Shown here in pieces: positions 28,265-38,314 of a stretch of 64,000 nt of DNA (positions are counted from its first letter, which is position 1; each line of letters opens with the position of its first letter). The stretch spans positions 105,809-169,808 of the forward strand of contig NZ_JTDW01000008.1 in NCBI RefSeq assembly GCF_000943565.1, given 5' to 3'. The DNA is from Neotamlana sedimentorum. Its GTDB lineage: Bacteria; Bacteroidota; Bacteroidia; Flavobacteriales; Flavobacteriaceae. Below the pieces are notes generated by a model. That model saw only the letters and a program-made list of their open reading frames with translations, was not told the origin of the DNA and ran no database searches. A program made the translations under genes and the position numbers.

Positions 28265-31200
28265 ATGAAAGTCAAATTAACCACTAGTTCTTCCTCACAA
28301 AGGAAAAAACTATTAATTACTATTTTTAATTCATTTGTTATCTTTTGTTTTTTAGGCGCGCATGCAACATATGCAAGAAGCGTTAACAAAACTGTTATAA
28401 TTACACAACAAACTCAAATAAGTGGTGTAATTTATGATAACAATGAAATGCCATTAGCCGGAGCTACAGTTTTAGAAAAAGGAACCTCAAATGGTGTTCA
28501 AACCGATTTTGACGGTAAGTTTTCTTTAAACTTAAGTAGTTCTAATGCTACTCTTGTTATTTCTTATATTGGTTTTGTAACCAAAGAAATAGCTGTAAAT
28601 AACCAATCAACTATGTCGATAACTTTAGATGAGGACATTTCTCAACTGGATGAAGTTGTGGTTGTTGGTTACGGTACTCAAAAGAAAGTTAACTTAACAG
28701 CATCGGTTTCTCAAATAGGAGAAGAAATATTTGAAAACAGACCTGTTGCTAATACAGCAAGATCACTACAAGGTGCGGTATCCAATTTACAAATAACCAC
28801 CAATACTGATGGTGGTAGACCTGGATCATCACCTAGTATTAACATTCGTGGTTTTATAACAAGTGTAGGATCTGGTGATGGATCTATTCAAAACGCTGGT
28901 CCGTTAGTGTTAGTTGATGGTATAGAAATGGGCTTAGATCAAATTAATCCTGATGATATAGAAAGTGTATCTGTCCTTAAAGATGCAGCAGCTGCTTCTA
29001 TTTATGGATCTCGTGCCGCTGCTGGTGCCATCATTGTTATTACTAAAAGTGGTAAAAGTTCCAATGGTAAAATGAAGGTTAATTATTCAAACAATTTTTC
29101 ATTTTCTAGTCCTACCATTTGGCCTGAATCTGTTGATGCTTTAACATTTGCTTACGTTATGAACGAAGCAAGAGCTAATATTAATGCTAGTCCTTATTGG
29201 GATGAAGATGCCCTTGAACGCATTAGGCAAAACATGGCAAATCCAGGAAGTGCTCCAACCATGTTCGATGCCAATAACGATGGTAGATATGAAGTATCAT
29301 CGCTTGGTCTTGGAACAACAGGGTCTACAGATTGGAAAGACTTTCTCTTTAAAGATTTTGCAGAGAGTCAAAGACATAATTTAAGTTTTACTGGAGGAGA
29401 TAAAAAACTGAATTATTATATCTCTACAGGTTTATATAACGAATCTGGTTTATTGGCTGTTGGAGACGAATCCTTCAAAAGGCTAACTGTTGATGCTAAA
29501 ATTGGTGGAAAAGCTAATGATTGGTTAAGTTTTGAACTTTTGACAAAATTTCTAAAAAGTGAAGATGACTTCCCATGGGACGCAAGAAGTTCAGGTAGTT
29601 CAGGTACTTCTCGTGTATTCGACTTATTATCGAAGTTAAAACCTACATTACCTACAGTAGATCCCAATGGAAATCCTCTAATACAGGCACAATACCCATA
29701 TTGGGCTAATGAGCGAGAAGAGAACGAAAACAATCAAATTGCATTTCTCCCAAGAGTTATAATTGAACCTGCAAAAGACTGGATCATTAATCTACAGTAT
29801 AACTACAGAAGGAATAACAATAAGCAAGTATATAGAGCTGCTACTACAACATATTTAGATGCATTTGAAGAAACAGTTTTTTACAAATCACAAGAACAAA
29901 CATCGTATGCGCCTCAATTGATTACCAATGAATATTTTTCTCCTAATTTATTCACAACCTATACCAAATCAATAGGTGGCCATAATTTTAAGGCACTTGT
30001 TGGCTATCAAAATGAATTGTATGAATATTATGCTCTAAATGGGGGTGTTAGTTATTTAATTACCGATAATGTTACCTCTATAAATACTTCTCTAGATGAC
30101 ACCCCATCTGTTGGGGAAAATATTTTTCATTGGAGTACAGAAAGTGTCTTTAGTAGATTTAATTATAACTATAAAGAAAAATATTTATTTGAATTTAGTT
30201 ACCGTAGAGATGGATCTTCAAGGTTTAAACCAGGTGATCAATGGGCAGGATTTCCATCTTATTCTGTTGGTTATAATGTGGCAAAAGAAAACTTTTGGCC
30301 AATTAAAGATATTAGCACCTTTAAACCTCGTGGATCTTATGGTACTTTAGGAAACCAAAATGTTCCTAATTACAACTATATTTCAGCTATAAGTATTAAT
30401 TCTCCTGGCACCCAGTACCTATTCGATGGCAATAGAGCACTTTTTTCTTCTACACCTGGTTTATCAAGTGAAAATCTAACTTGGGAAACAGTTCAAACTA
30501 CAGATATTGGTATAGACATTAATGCTTTTAATAATAAATTAATCATCGCTTTTGATTGGTATAGAACCGACATAGAAGGTATGGCTGGCCCAGGACAAGA
30601 TTTGCCTACCGTACTCGGTACAACTTCACCACTTACAAATATTGGCACATCTCGAGTTCAAGGTTGGGAATTTGAAGGAACATGGAGACAGAATATAGGT
30701 GATGATTTTAGCTATAACATTAGAGCGGTGCTGTCAGACTATAAAAGATCTATTGTTAGCTATCCTAACGAAGCTAATTTATTATCCGATTATTATGCAG
30801 GACAGGATTTAGGAGAAATATGGGGTTTACAATGGGACGGATGGTTTCAAACACAAGAAGAAGTGGATAACCGTATTGACCAATCGTTTGTAGCTGGAAA
30901 TTTCACTATTGGTGATACTAAATATAAAGATATAAATGGTGATGATGTCATTGATAGGGGGACAAATACTTTAGGGGATTCTGGTGATTTTACAGTTATC
31001 GGAAATACCACACCTAGATATCAATACTCTGCAACCATTGGTTTTAACTATAAAAATCTAGATTTTAATATGTTTATACAAGGAGTTGGAAAACGTGATA
31101 TTTTGGTATCAAACCACCAACGATTTAGAGGACCTGCACAAGGACCACTACATGCCATGGTTTTTGAAGAGCATTTAGATTATTATAGGCCAGAAGACAC

Positions 31201-31540
31201 AACTAATCCGCTAGGTCCTAATACCGATGCTTATTTTCCTAAACCATATGCAGCGAACCCTGGCAACAATAACAGAAATTACCGCTACAATGTAGATCGT
31301 TATATACAAAATGGTGCTTATACTAGGATAAAAAACATTCAAGTTGGTTATACCATTCCTAAAAAAATAACAGACAAATACAGTATTGATAAAATAAGAT
31401 TGTTCGTTACAGGTGAAAATCTTTTTACCTCAAGCAACAACATGTTTTACGATCCTGAAACAGTACCTTCTGGTTTTGGAAGCGCACAGTCCTATCCTTT
31501 ATCTAAAGTATTTTCTACTGGAGTAAATGTCTCATTCTAA
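28265..31540 (+). CDS. SusC/RagA-type TonB-dependent outer-membrane transporter (N-glycan locus)
   Basis: Outer-membrane active importer of about 1091 residues for oligosaccharides too large for porins. The frame opens at a TTG at 28238, but the ATG at 28265 directly precedes the signal peptide (KLLITIFNSFVIFCFLGAHATYARS), so I use it. A carboxypeptidase-regulatory-like domain follows (QISGVIYDNNEMPLAGATVLEKG ... DFDGKFSLNLSS), then DEVVVVGYGTQKKVNLTASVSQI, the SusC plug start. Plug and barrel end with the typical C-terminal aromatic strand (FSTGVNVSF). It is paired with SusD 16 bases downstream. By position and regulator it should serve the N-glycan-type enzymes at 48-25791. Confidence 0.95.
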   Translation: MKVKLTTSSSSQRKKLLITIFNSFVIFCFLGAHATYARSVNKTVIITQQTQISGVIYDNNEMPLAGATVLEKGTSNGVQTDFDGKFSLNLSSSNATLVISYIGFVTKEIAVNNQSTMSITLDEDISQLDEVVVVGYGTQKKVNLTASVSQIGEEIFENRPVANTARSLQGAVSNLQITTNTDGGRPGSSPSINIRGFITSVGSGDGSIQNAGPLVLVDGIEMGLDQINPDDIESVSVLKDAAAASIYGSRAAAGAIIVITKSGKSSNGKMKVNYSNNFSFSSPTIWPESVDALTFAYVMNEARANINASPYWDEDALERIRQNMANPGSAPTMFDANNDGRYEVSSLGLGTTGSTDWKDFLFKDFAESQRHNLSFTGGDKKLNYYISTGLYNESGLLAVGDESFKRLTVDAKIGGKANDWLSFELLTKFLKSEDDFPWDARSSGSSGTSRVFDLLSKLKPTLPTVDPNGNPLIQAQYPYWANEREENENNQIAFLPRVIIEPAKDWIINLQYNYRRNNNKQVYRAATTTYLDAFEETVFYKSQEQTSYAPQLITNEYFSPNLFTTYTKSIGGHNFKALVGYQNELYEYYALNGGVSYLITDNVTSINTSLDDTPSVGENIFHWSTESVFSRFNYNYKEKYLFEFSYRRDGSSRFKPGDQWAGFPSYSVGYNVAKENFWPIKDISTFKPRGSYGTLGNQNVPNYNYISAISINSPGTQYLFDGNRALFSSTPGLSSENLTWETVQTTDIGIDINAFNNKLIIAFDWYRTDIEGMAGPGQDLPTVLGTTSPLTNIGTSRVQGWEFEGTWRQNIGDDFSYNIRAVLSDYKRSIVSYPNEANLLSDYYAGQDLGEIWGLQWDGWFQTQEEVDNRIDQSFVAGNFTIGDTKYKDINGDDVIDRGTNTLGDSGDFTVIGNTTPRYQYSATIGFNYKNLDFNMFIQGVGKRDILVSNHQRFRGPAQGPLHAMVFEEHLDYYRPEDTTNPLGPNTDAYFPKPYAANPGNNNRNYRYNVDRYIQNGAYTRIKNIQVGYTIPKKITDKYSIDKIRLFVTGENLFTSSNNMFYDPETVPSGFGSAQSYPLSKVFSTGVNVSF

Positions 31541-31556
31541 AAAAAAAAACAGAATT

Positions 31557-33278
31557 ATGAAAAATATAATTAAAATAATAATCCTTGGCATTGCAATTTC
31601 GCTGTCATCTTGTGAAGACGATTTTTTAGTCAGAACACCTTTAGATGATATAACAACAGAAAATTTCTACAAAACAGCACAGGATTTAGAAACAGCGGTA
31701 AACGCTTTTTATCAAGATTTACCTGGCTGGGCAGGTGTAGGTAATGGTTATTCACAAATGCCTGATAGTAATACCGACATGATAACTGGAGAAACTCCAA
31801 GTTCTGGATTTCTTGGCAACTATTCCATTCCAACATCTAGCTCAGGTGCAAACTGGGGCTGGTGGGACGAAGTTAGAGAAGTTAATTTTTATTTAGACCG
31901 TGTTGATCAAGCTGAAGGTAATGAAACCGACATAAACCATTTTATTGGGGAGGGTTATTTCTTCCGAGCATACCACTATTTTAACTTTTTATCTAAATAT
32001 GGAGCTGTACCTATTATTGATAAATATATAACAGATAAAGATACTGAGTATCTTTTTAAAGGAAGAGACCCAAGAAACGAAGTAGCCAATTTCATAATTT
32101 CAGACTTAGATACTGCCATTAGTTTACTAAAGTCATTTCCAGATATTTCATCAACACCTCGTATAAGTAAAGAAGCCGCTCAATTATTTAAAGCAAGAGT
32201 TGCACTTTATGAAGGTACTTGGGAAAAGTATCACAATGGTACTGATTTCGGTGTTGCAGGTTCAGATGGCACAGAATTTTTAGAAATAGCAGCAGATGCA
32301 GCTGAAGATGTTATTGATAGCGAAGTGTTTTCTTTACATGACGATTATGGCTCTCTATTTAACCAAATCGGCTTAAAAGGAAACAGCGAAATGATACTTT
32401 GGAGGGATTACGATTATGTTACTTTAGAAATCGGTAATGATCTTCAAGTATCTTGGCCTAACAGAAGTTCATATACACGTTTTGCTATCCGTAGTTATTT
32501 ATGCACTGATGGAAAACCTATTTCAGTAAGCTCAGACTATGTAGGTGATCAAGACTTATCGACAATAGAAACGAATAGAGACCCAAGATTAGCCGCTACA
32601 TTAATGGTACCTGGTGACTTGGTAAGAAAAGATACTGATGGTACCGAAACCTACTTTACAGCTCCAGTAATAACAGGTAATAATGCTGCTAATGGGGGTT
32701 ATGAATCACAAAAGTATAGAGATCCCAACATCGAGGCAACAACAGGTCAAGTCACTAGAAGTACATCAAAAATACTAATGAGATATGCTGAGGTTCTATT
32801 AATATATGCTGAAGCTAAAGCAGAATTAGGAACTATTACTCAAACCGATTTAGATAAGTCTATAAATAAATTAAGGCTAAGACCTAGTGTTAATATGCCT
32901 ATTATTACACTAGGAAATATAACAGCAGACCCTGACTGGCCAAACTACGGTTATTCTCTTACAGATATTTTATATGAAATACGAAGAGAACGATCAGTTG
33001 AGTTAATGGCTGAAGGTTTTAGGTTAGATGACTTGTACCGTTGGAGAGCTCATTCGTTATTTGATGGAGACACGCCAAGGGGTGCTTATTTCGATGATGG
33101 AATTGTTAATTCTAACACGAATGCATCAGAGGTATTACTAGACAGTGAAGGTTACCTGACACCTTTTGCTGGTGATGGAAATTATAATTTTGATGAAAGT
33201 AAGGCTTATTTAAGCCCAATACCTGCTGACGAACTAATTCTTAACCCTAATTTATTACCACAAAATCCAGGTTGGTAA
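31557..33278 (+). CDS. SusD/RagB-type surface glycan-binding lipoprotein
   Basis: Lid and glycan-binding partner of the preceding SusC. The frame runs back into the end of susC, but the ATG at 31557 gives a clean lipoprotein signal (IAISLSSC, Cys19), so I chose it; the protein is about 573 residues. Typical RagB/SusD pieces are SSCEDDFLVRTPLDDITTENFYKTAQDLETAVNAFYQ, GEGYFFRAYHYFNFLSKYGAVPII, and the C-terminal YAEVLLIYAEAKAELG ... IRRERSVELMAEGFRLDDLYRWRAH. This is the larger SusD family, different from the SusD of the second locus. A strong terminator follows. Confidence 0.95.
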   Translation: MKNIIKIIILGIAISLSSCEDDFLVRTPLDDITTENFYKTAQDLETAVNAFYQDLPGWAGVGNGYSQMPDSNTDMITGETPSSGFLGNYSIPTSSSGANWGWWDEVREVNFYLDRVDQAEGNETDINHFIGEGYFFRAYHYFNFLSKYGAVPIIDKYITDKDTEYLFKGRDPRNEVANFIISDLDTAISLLKSFPDISSTPRISKEAAQLFKARVALYEGTWEKYHNGTDFGVAGSDGTEFLEIAADAAEDVIDSEVFSLHDDYGSLFNQIGLKGNSEMILWRDYDYVTLEIGNDLQVSWPNRSSYTRFAIRSYLCTDGKPISVSSDYVGDQDLSTIETNRDPRLAATLMVPGDLVRKDTDGTETYFTAPVITGNNAANGGYESQKYRDPNIEATTGQVTRSTSKILMRYAEVLLIYAEAKAELGTITQTDLDKSINKLRLRPSVNMPIITLGNITADPDWPNYGYSLTDILYEIRRERSVELMAEGFRLDDLYRWRAHSLFDGDTPRGAYFDDGIVNSNTNASEVLLDSEGYLTPFAGDGNYNFDESKAYLSPIPADELILNPNLLPQNPGW

Positions 33279-33301
33279 TCAACTTTAATTCTTAAATTTA
33301 A

Positions 33302-33336
33302 AAATCTCGTTATATTTCGATAACGAGATTTTTTTT
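33302..33336. terminator. Bidirectional rho-independent terminator
   Basis: AAATCTCGTTAT (33302-33313) pairs perfectly with ATAACGAGATTT (33320-33331) around a 6-base loop, followed by a T run on the plus strand and by TTTTTAAATTT on the minus strand. It lies between the convergent susD and nagB-like genes and separates the two loci. Confidence 0.85.
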
Positions 33337-33397
33337 GCTCAATAATTAAAATTTAATAGTGTTACTCTAAATATTAAATCAACCCATAGTATGGTTT

Positions 33398-35326
33398 TTA
33401 ATAATACCATCTTACAAAAGCTTCCATAGCAGCATATCGCGATAATCCTAACTCATCGTATAATTCGGCTGTTTCTCTATTACGGTCTTCTGCTCGTTGC
33501 CAAAACTCGCGGCTATCGGTACCTTGAAAAACAACACCATCCTTTTGCGATTGATGTTTAAAAATACCCTTTCTTTTTTCTATGACTTGGTCTGGTCCCA
33601 TAGGTATAGCCATTTCAATTTCGTCTACACCCCACTCTTGCCATGCACCACGGTAAAGCCATACCCAACAATCTTTCATAAATTGTTTTGGTTTTAATTG
33701 CTTTACTGCTGCAAATATGGCATCTAAACATACTTTATGTGTACCATGAGGATCTCTTAAATCGCCCGCTGCATAAATTTGATGCGGCTTTATTTTTTCA
33801 ATTAATTCGGCGGTGATATGAATATCTATATCTGACAACGGCTTTTTCTTCACAGTTCCGGTTTCATAAAAAGGCAATTCCATATAATGAATTTGCTCGT
33901 CTGGAATACCCACATAATAACAGGTGGCATACGCTTCCCCTTTTCTAATAAGTCCTTTTATGTACCTTACTTCCGGAATATCTATTTCGCTAGCCTTTTT
34001 GTTTTTTAAAAATGTTGAAGCTTTTTGAAATATAGCTTCGGCCGCTTTATTTTCTATTCCAAACTTTTTATTGTAATCGCACACAAACCCAGCAAATCTC
34101 AACGCTTCGTCATCGGCCACAGCTATGTTTCCAGAAGTTTGATAACCTACATGTACTTCATGACCTTGTTCTACCAAACGCTTAAAGGTTCCACCCATAC
34201 TAATAATATCATCATCTGGATGCGGACTAAAAATTAGCACGCGCTTTTTGGCAGGTTCTGCACGTTCTGGACGCTTACTGTCATCGGCATTCGGTTTTCC
34301 TCCAGGCCATCCGGTAATGGTGTTTTGTAGTTGATTAAATATTTTTATGTTAATATCGTATGCTGGCCCAGAATCGGTGAGTAAATCACTCATACCGTTT
34401 TCTATATAGTCGGCATCGGTTAGCATTAAAATAGGTTTCTTTAGGTTTAAGGCTAATCCTAAAACAGCCTTTCTAATGAGTTTATCTGTCCAAGTTACTT
34501 TTTCTACAAGCCATGGAGTGTTAATTCTTGTAAGCTTTGAGGCAGCGGCTTGGTCTAACACAAAGGTGGCGTTATTATGTTCTTGCAAATAAGATGCAGG
34601 GACCTGGTTGGTTACCGTGCCTTCTACGGCTTCTTTAATGATATTAGACTTTCCTTCGCCCCAAGCCATAAGTATCACTCGTTTGGCTTCCATAATCTTT
34701 TTTACGCCTAGTGTAATGGCTGTTCTTGGCGTTTTTACTAAACCTCCAAAATCGCCACTCGCAGCTACTCTCGTTATATGATCTAAAGCAACCAATCTGG
34801 TTTTTGAGTTTTTTAAGGAACCCGATTCGTTAAAACCAATATGCCCATTACCGCCTATTCCTAATATTTGTATATCGATACCGCCTAAACTTTCTATTTT
34901 AGCTTCATACTCTCGACAATATTTTGAAATAGCTTCTTTAGATAATGTGCCATCTGGAATATGACAATTTTCTGGCAATATATCTACATGATTAAACAGT
35001 AGCTCTTTCATGAAGAAGACATAACTATTAATAGAATCTGGCTCCATAGGATAGTATTCATCTAAATTAAATGACACTACATTTTTAAAGCTTAAACCTT
35101 CTTCTTTGTGCAGTCTTACTAATTCGGCATAAAGTCCTTTAGGCGTCGAACCCGTTGCTAATCCTAAAATACAGAATTCGTTTTTGGCTTGCTTCGCCTT
35201 AATTAAATCGGCTATTTCCTTTGCTACTGCTTTTGATGCTTCGGTTGAGTTTTCGAAAACAATAGTCCCTATGTTTTCAAATCTTTTTTCAAAACCGGTG
35301 GCTTTGTCTATATTACTTTTTAACAT
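33398..35326 (-). CDS. nagB: NagB-type glucosamine-6-phosphate deaminase fused to a PIG-L/LmbE deacetylase domain
   Basis: Cytoplasmic fusion protein of 642 residues. Residues 1-290 are NagB-like: LGLATGSTPKGLYAEL, FNLDEYYPM with Asp89, and LGIGGNGHIGFNESGS with His162. The position equivalent to E. coli NagB Asp141 is Asn160. Residues 360-642 are PIG-L/LmbE: VLIFSPHPDDDIISMGG (zinc ligands His369, Asp372) and a second His cluster, DPHGTHKVC. Such fusions occur in other Bacteroidota. NagB converts GlcN-6-P to fructose-6-P and ammonia. PIG-L enzymes deacetylate GlcNAc-containing compounds, so a combined deacetylase and deaminase is conceivable because no separate nagA is nearby. Last gene of the peptidoglycan-type operon. 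Confidence 0.88.
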   Translation of the reverse strand: MLKSNIDKATGFEKRFENIGTIVFENSTEASKAVAKEIADLIKAKQAKNEFCILGLATGSTPKGLYAELVRLHKEEGLSFKNVVSFNLDEYYPMEPDSINSYVFFMKELLFNHVDILPENCHIPDGTLSKEAISKYCREYEAKIESLGGIDIQILGIGGNGHIGFNESGSLKNSKTRLVALDHITRVAASGDFGGLVKTPRTAITLGVKKIMEAKRVILMAWGEGKSNIIKEAVEGTVTNQVPASYLQEHNNATFVLDQAAASKLTRINTPWLVEKVTWTDKLIRKAVLGLALNLKKPILMLTDADYIENGMSDLLTDSGPAYDINIKIFNQLQNTITGWPGGKPNADDSKRPERAEPAKKRVLIFSPHPDDDIISMGGTFKRLVEQGHEVHVGYQTSGNIAVADDEALRFAGFVCDYNKKFGIENKAAEAIFQKASTFLKNKKASEIDIPEVRYIKGLIRKGEAYATCYYVGIPDEQIHYMELPFYETGTVKKKPLSDIDIHITAELIEKIKPHQIYAAGDLRDPHGTHKVCLDAIFAAVKQLKPKQFMKDCWVWLYRGAWQEWGVDEIEMAIPMGPDQVIEKRKGIFKHQSQKDGVVFQGTDSREFWQRAEDRNRETAELYDELGLSRYAAMEAFVRWYY

Positions 35327-35358
35327 GGTGCTTTTAATTTCTATTTTTTGGTTTATTG

Positions 35359-38286
35359 TTATTTTTTTAATAGCAGAGCTTCTCTTAAAACACTAACTGG
35401 GTGCTTTGCGTGTTTGTATGTTCCATCTTTTATTTGATGTCTGCAACTCGTTCCTGAAGCAACAATTACTACCTCATCCTTTGCATTTCGTATTTTAGGA
35501 AAGAGAGTGTCTTCGCCTACTTTCATACTAAGTTTATAATGTTCTTTTTCGTAACCAAAAGATCCTGCCATACCACAACATCCTGAGTTTATAATAGTTG
35601 CTTTATAATTTTTTGGAATGGTTAACATTTTAAACGACGATTCCATATTGCTTATAGATTTTTGCTGACAATGCCCATGAATTTTTAAAGTTTTGGCTTC
35701 TGCTGTAAAACTTTTGGGATTAATATTATTCCTTTCAAATTCTTGCTTTATAAACTCTTCAATAGTCCATGTGTTTTTTGCTATGGCATTTGCGGCTTCT
35801 TTGTTGTCTGCCAATCTTGGATATTCATCTCTAAATGTTAAAATAGCCGAAGGCTCTAAACCCACCAACGGTGTTTCTTTTGAAATTTTATCTTTAAAAA
35901 AATGAATATTAAAATTTGCTATTTTTTTGGCTTTATCTAAAATGCCTTTCGATATAAAACCTCGACCGCTTTCTTGATGTTTCGTAATATTAACTTTATA
36001 TCCTAACTCGGTTAAAAGTTCTATACAGTCTATCCCTATATGTACATCGTAATAATTAATAAATTCGTCTACAAACAAATAAATTTCTCTTTGTGATTTA
36101 GGCTTAGCAATAAGTCGATCTTTGTTTTTTGCATACCATTTAAGAAAGGTTTTATCTACCAATTCTGGAATATTTCTTTCTGAAGCAACGCCTAGTATTT
36201 TTTTAGACATTTTAGTATTTATAATCCAATTAGAAACAGAAGGCATTAGGCTTCCTAGTTTGTTTAACTTTACGTTATTGGCAAACACTCTTGTTCTAAA
36301 CGGAACGGCATTCGCTTTGTAATATTGATATAAAAATTCTGCTTTTAAAGTAGCTACATCCACATTACTTGGACACTCACTAGCACATGCTTTGCAACTT
36401 AAACACAAATCGAAAACATCATACAATTCTTTGTGATTAAATTTATTGTCTTTTTCAGAATGCGTTAAAAACTCACGTAAAGCATTAGCCCGCGCTCTGG
36501 TGGTATCCTTTTCGTTACGAGTAGCTCTAAAACTTGGACACATAGTTCCTCCCGCACTAGGCAACTTTCGGCAATCGCCAGAACCGTTACATTTTTCGGT
36601 TGCTCGAAGAATTCCTAAACTATCTGAAAAATCTTGAATGGTATTAACATTGGGCTCTTTTCTATCAACTTCATATCTCAAACTTTTATCCATAGGAAAG
36701 GCATCAACTATTTTTCCTTGGTTAAAAATATTTTTAGGATCGAATGTATTTTTAATTCGTTTTATTAGTGCGTAATTTTTTTCACCAATCATTAAAGGAA
36801 TAAACTCTGCTCGTACAATGCCATCGCCGTGTTCTCCACTAAAAGAACCACCGTATTTTTTAACTAATTGGGCCGTTTTAGTCGTTATTTCTCTAAACAA
36901 CACAACATCCTGTTGCTTTTTTAAATTTAAAATGGGGCGTAAATGAAGTTCTCCTGCCCCAGCATGTGCATAATAAACCGCTTCTTGCCCAAAATCTTTC
37001 ATCATTTTAGAAAATTCTGAAATGTAATTTGGTAAATCCTTTACATCGACTGCGGTATCCTCAATACAGGCAACCGCCTTGTTATCGCCTATTATATTTC
37101 CTAATAAACCTAAGCCAGCTTTTCTTAATTCTATGGCTTGATTTATTTGAGTTCCTACAAGTTTTGGGAAGGCATATCCCAATTTATTAGCTACTAAATC
37201 TTCAATTAAACGGTTTGCTAATACTTCTGAATTTTCTAAAGTATCTGTACAAATTTCGAGCATTAATATGGCCTTCGGGTCTCCTTCTACAAAAAACCTG
37301 TTTTTTAATTGCTCTCTGTTGTTTTTGGTGCAATCTAAAATGGTTTTATCCATTAATTCACACGTATATAAATCGTGTTGCATTGCCACAACTACGGCTT
37401 TCATACTTTCTTCTATACTATTAAAATGGGCAGCTACCAAAATGTTTTTTTGCGGTGGCAACTCATCTAATTGCAAGGTAATTTCTGTTGTAAAGGCTAA
37501 TGTACCTTCGCTACCAGTTAATAGTTTAGCTAAATTTATTTTCTTGCCTAACCCTCCAAATTCTTTAAACTTTAATAATTCATCAATAGGATAACCATTA
37601 TTTCGACGGTGTATATTTTTTTTAGGGAATCGCTTTTTTATTTCGGTTTGAGTTTCTTTATTAGAAAGCTCGTTAAAAATGGTATTGTAGATTTTATTTT
37701 CTAAAAAGTTCCCTTTTCTTTTTTTATGAAATTCGTTTATACTTATATCTTTAAAAACCACTTCTAAACCATCGCTTAAAATGGTTTTAAGTGTAATGAC
37801 CTTATCTCGGGTAACTCCATATTTTATTGAAGTTGTACCCGATGAATTATTACCAACCATACCGCCAATGGTACATCTATTACTCGTAGAAGTATTTGGC
37901 GCAAAAAAAAGCCCATGAGGTTTTAAAAAGTTATTTAATTCGTCACGAATTACGCCTGGTTGAACTGTTACTGTTTTTAACTTTTCATCGAAATTTAAAA
38001 TTGCATTAAAATGCTTTGAAACATCAACCACCAAGCCATCACCTACACATTGTCCTGCCAAAGAAGTTCCCGCTGCTCTTGGTATGAGTGTAATATTTTT
38101 TTGTGAAGCAAAACGAATTATTTTTTTTAAATCTTTACTATGTTTAGGATAAACAACGCCTAAAGGTATTTTTCTATAAACAGAAGCATCAGTTGCATAA
38201 ATACTTTTATGTAAGTTATCTTGAAAGAGATCACCTTCTAAAACATTAGATAATTCGTTTAATGCTTGACTTAAAGTAGTATTCAT
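35359..38286 (-). CDS. FAD-linked / Fe-S D-lactate (D-2-hydroxyacid) dehydrogenase
   Basis: Large cytoplasmic or membrane-associated flavoprotein of 975 residues. The FAD-binding PCMH domain is at the N-terminus (VVYPKHSKDLKKIIRFASQKNITLIPRAAGTSLAGQCVGDG; PNTSTSNRCTIGGMVGNNSSG), the FAD-oxidase C domain is at about 280-530 (GGSFSGEHGDGIVRAEFI), then come Cys clusters for Fe-S centres (CNGSGDC; CLSCKACASECP), and a C-terminal CCG domain (GHCQQK; NSGCCGMAGSFGYEKEHY). The architecture matches YdiJ/Dld-II type D-2-hydroxyacid dehydrogenases. MurQ, encoded six genes-lengths upstream in the same run, releases D-lactate from MurNAc-6-P, so oxidation of D-lactate to pyruvate is the likely role. D-2-hydroxyglutarate is the alternative substrate. 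Confidence 0.87.
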   Translation of the reverse strand: MNTTLSQALNELSNVLEGDLFQDNLHKSIYATDASVYRKIPLGVVYPKHSKDLKKIIRFASQKNITLIPRAAGTSLAGQCVGDGLVVDVSKHFNAILNFDEKLKTVTVQPGVIRDELNNFLKPHGLFFAPNTSTSNRCTIGGMVGNNSSGTTSIKYGVTRDKVITLKTILSDGLEVVFKDISINEFHKKRKGNFLENKIYNTIFNELSNKETQTEIKKRFPKKNIHRRNNGYPIDELLKFKEFGGLGKKINLAKLLTGSEGTLAFTTEITLQLDELPPQKNILVAAHFNSIEESMKAVVVAMQHDLYTCELMDKTILDCTKNNREQLKNRFFVEGDPKAILMLEICTDTLENSEVLANRLIEDLVANKLGYAFPKLVGTQINQAIELRKAGLGLLGNIIGDNKAVACIEDTAVDVKDLPNYISEFSKMMKDFGQEAVYYAHAGAGELHLRPILNLKKQQDVVLFREITTKTAQLVKKYGGSFSGEHGDGIVRAEFIPLMIGEKNYALIKRIKNTFDPKNIFNQGKIVDAFPMDKSLRYEVDRKEPNVNTIQDFSDSLGILRATEKCNGSGDCRKLPSAGGTMCPSFRATRNEKDTTRARANALREFLTHSEKDNKFNHKELYDVFDLCLSCKACASECPSNVDVATLKAEFLYQYYKANAVPFRTRVFANNVKLNKLGSLMPSVSNWIINTKMSKKILGVASERNIPELVDKTFLKWYAKNKDRLIAKPKSQREIYLFVDEFINYYDVHIGIDCIELLTELGYKVNITKHQESGRGFISKGILDKAKKIANFNIHFFKDKISKETPLVGLEPSAILTFRDEYPRLADNKEAANAIAKNTWTIEEFIKQEFERNNINPKSFTAEAKTLKIHGHCQQKSISNMESSFKMLTIPKNYKATIINSGCCGMAGSFGYEKEHYKLSMKVGEDTLFPKIRNAKDEVVIVASGTSCRHQIKDGTYKHAKHPVSVLREALLLKK

Positions 38287-38314
38287 TTATTTTAGACAGT
38301 TTTAAACAATCTTT

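Noticed and set aside
37268..37594. 108-codon plus-strand frame
   Set aside because: Antisense to the FAD domain of the D-lactate dehydrogenase gene, without recognisable motifs.
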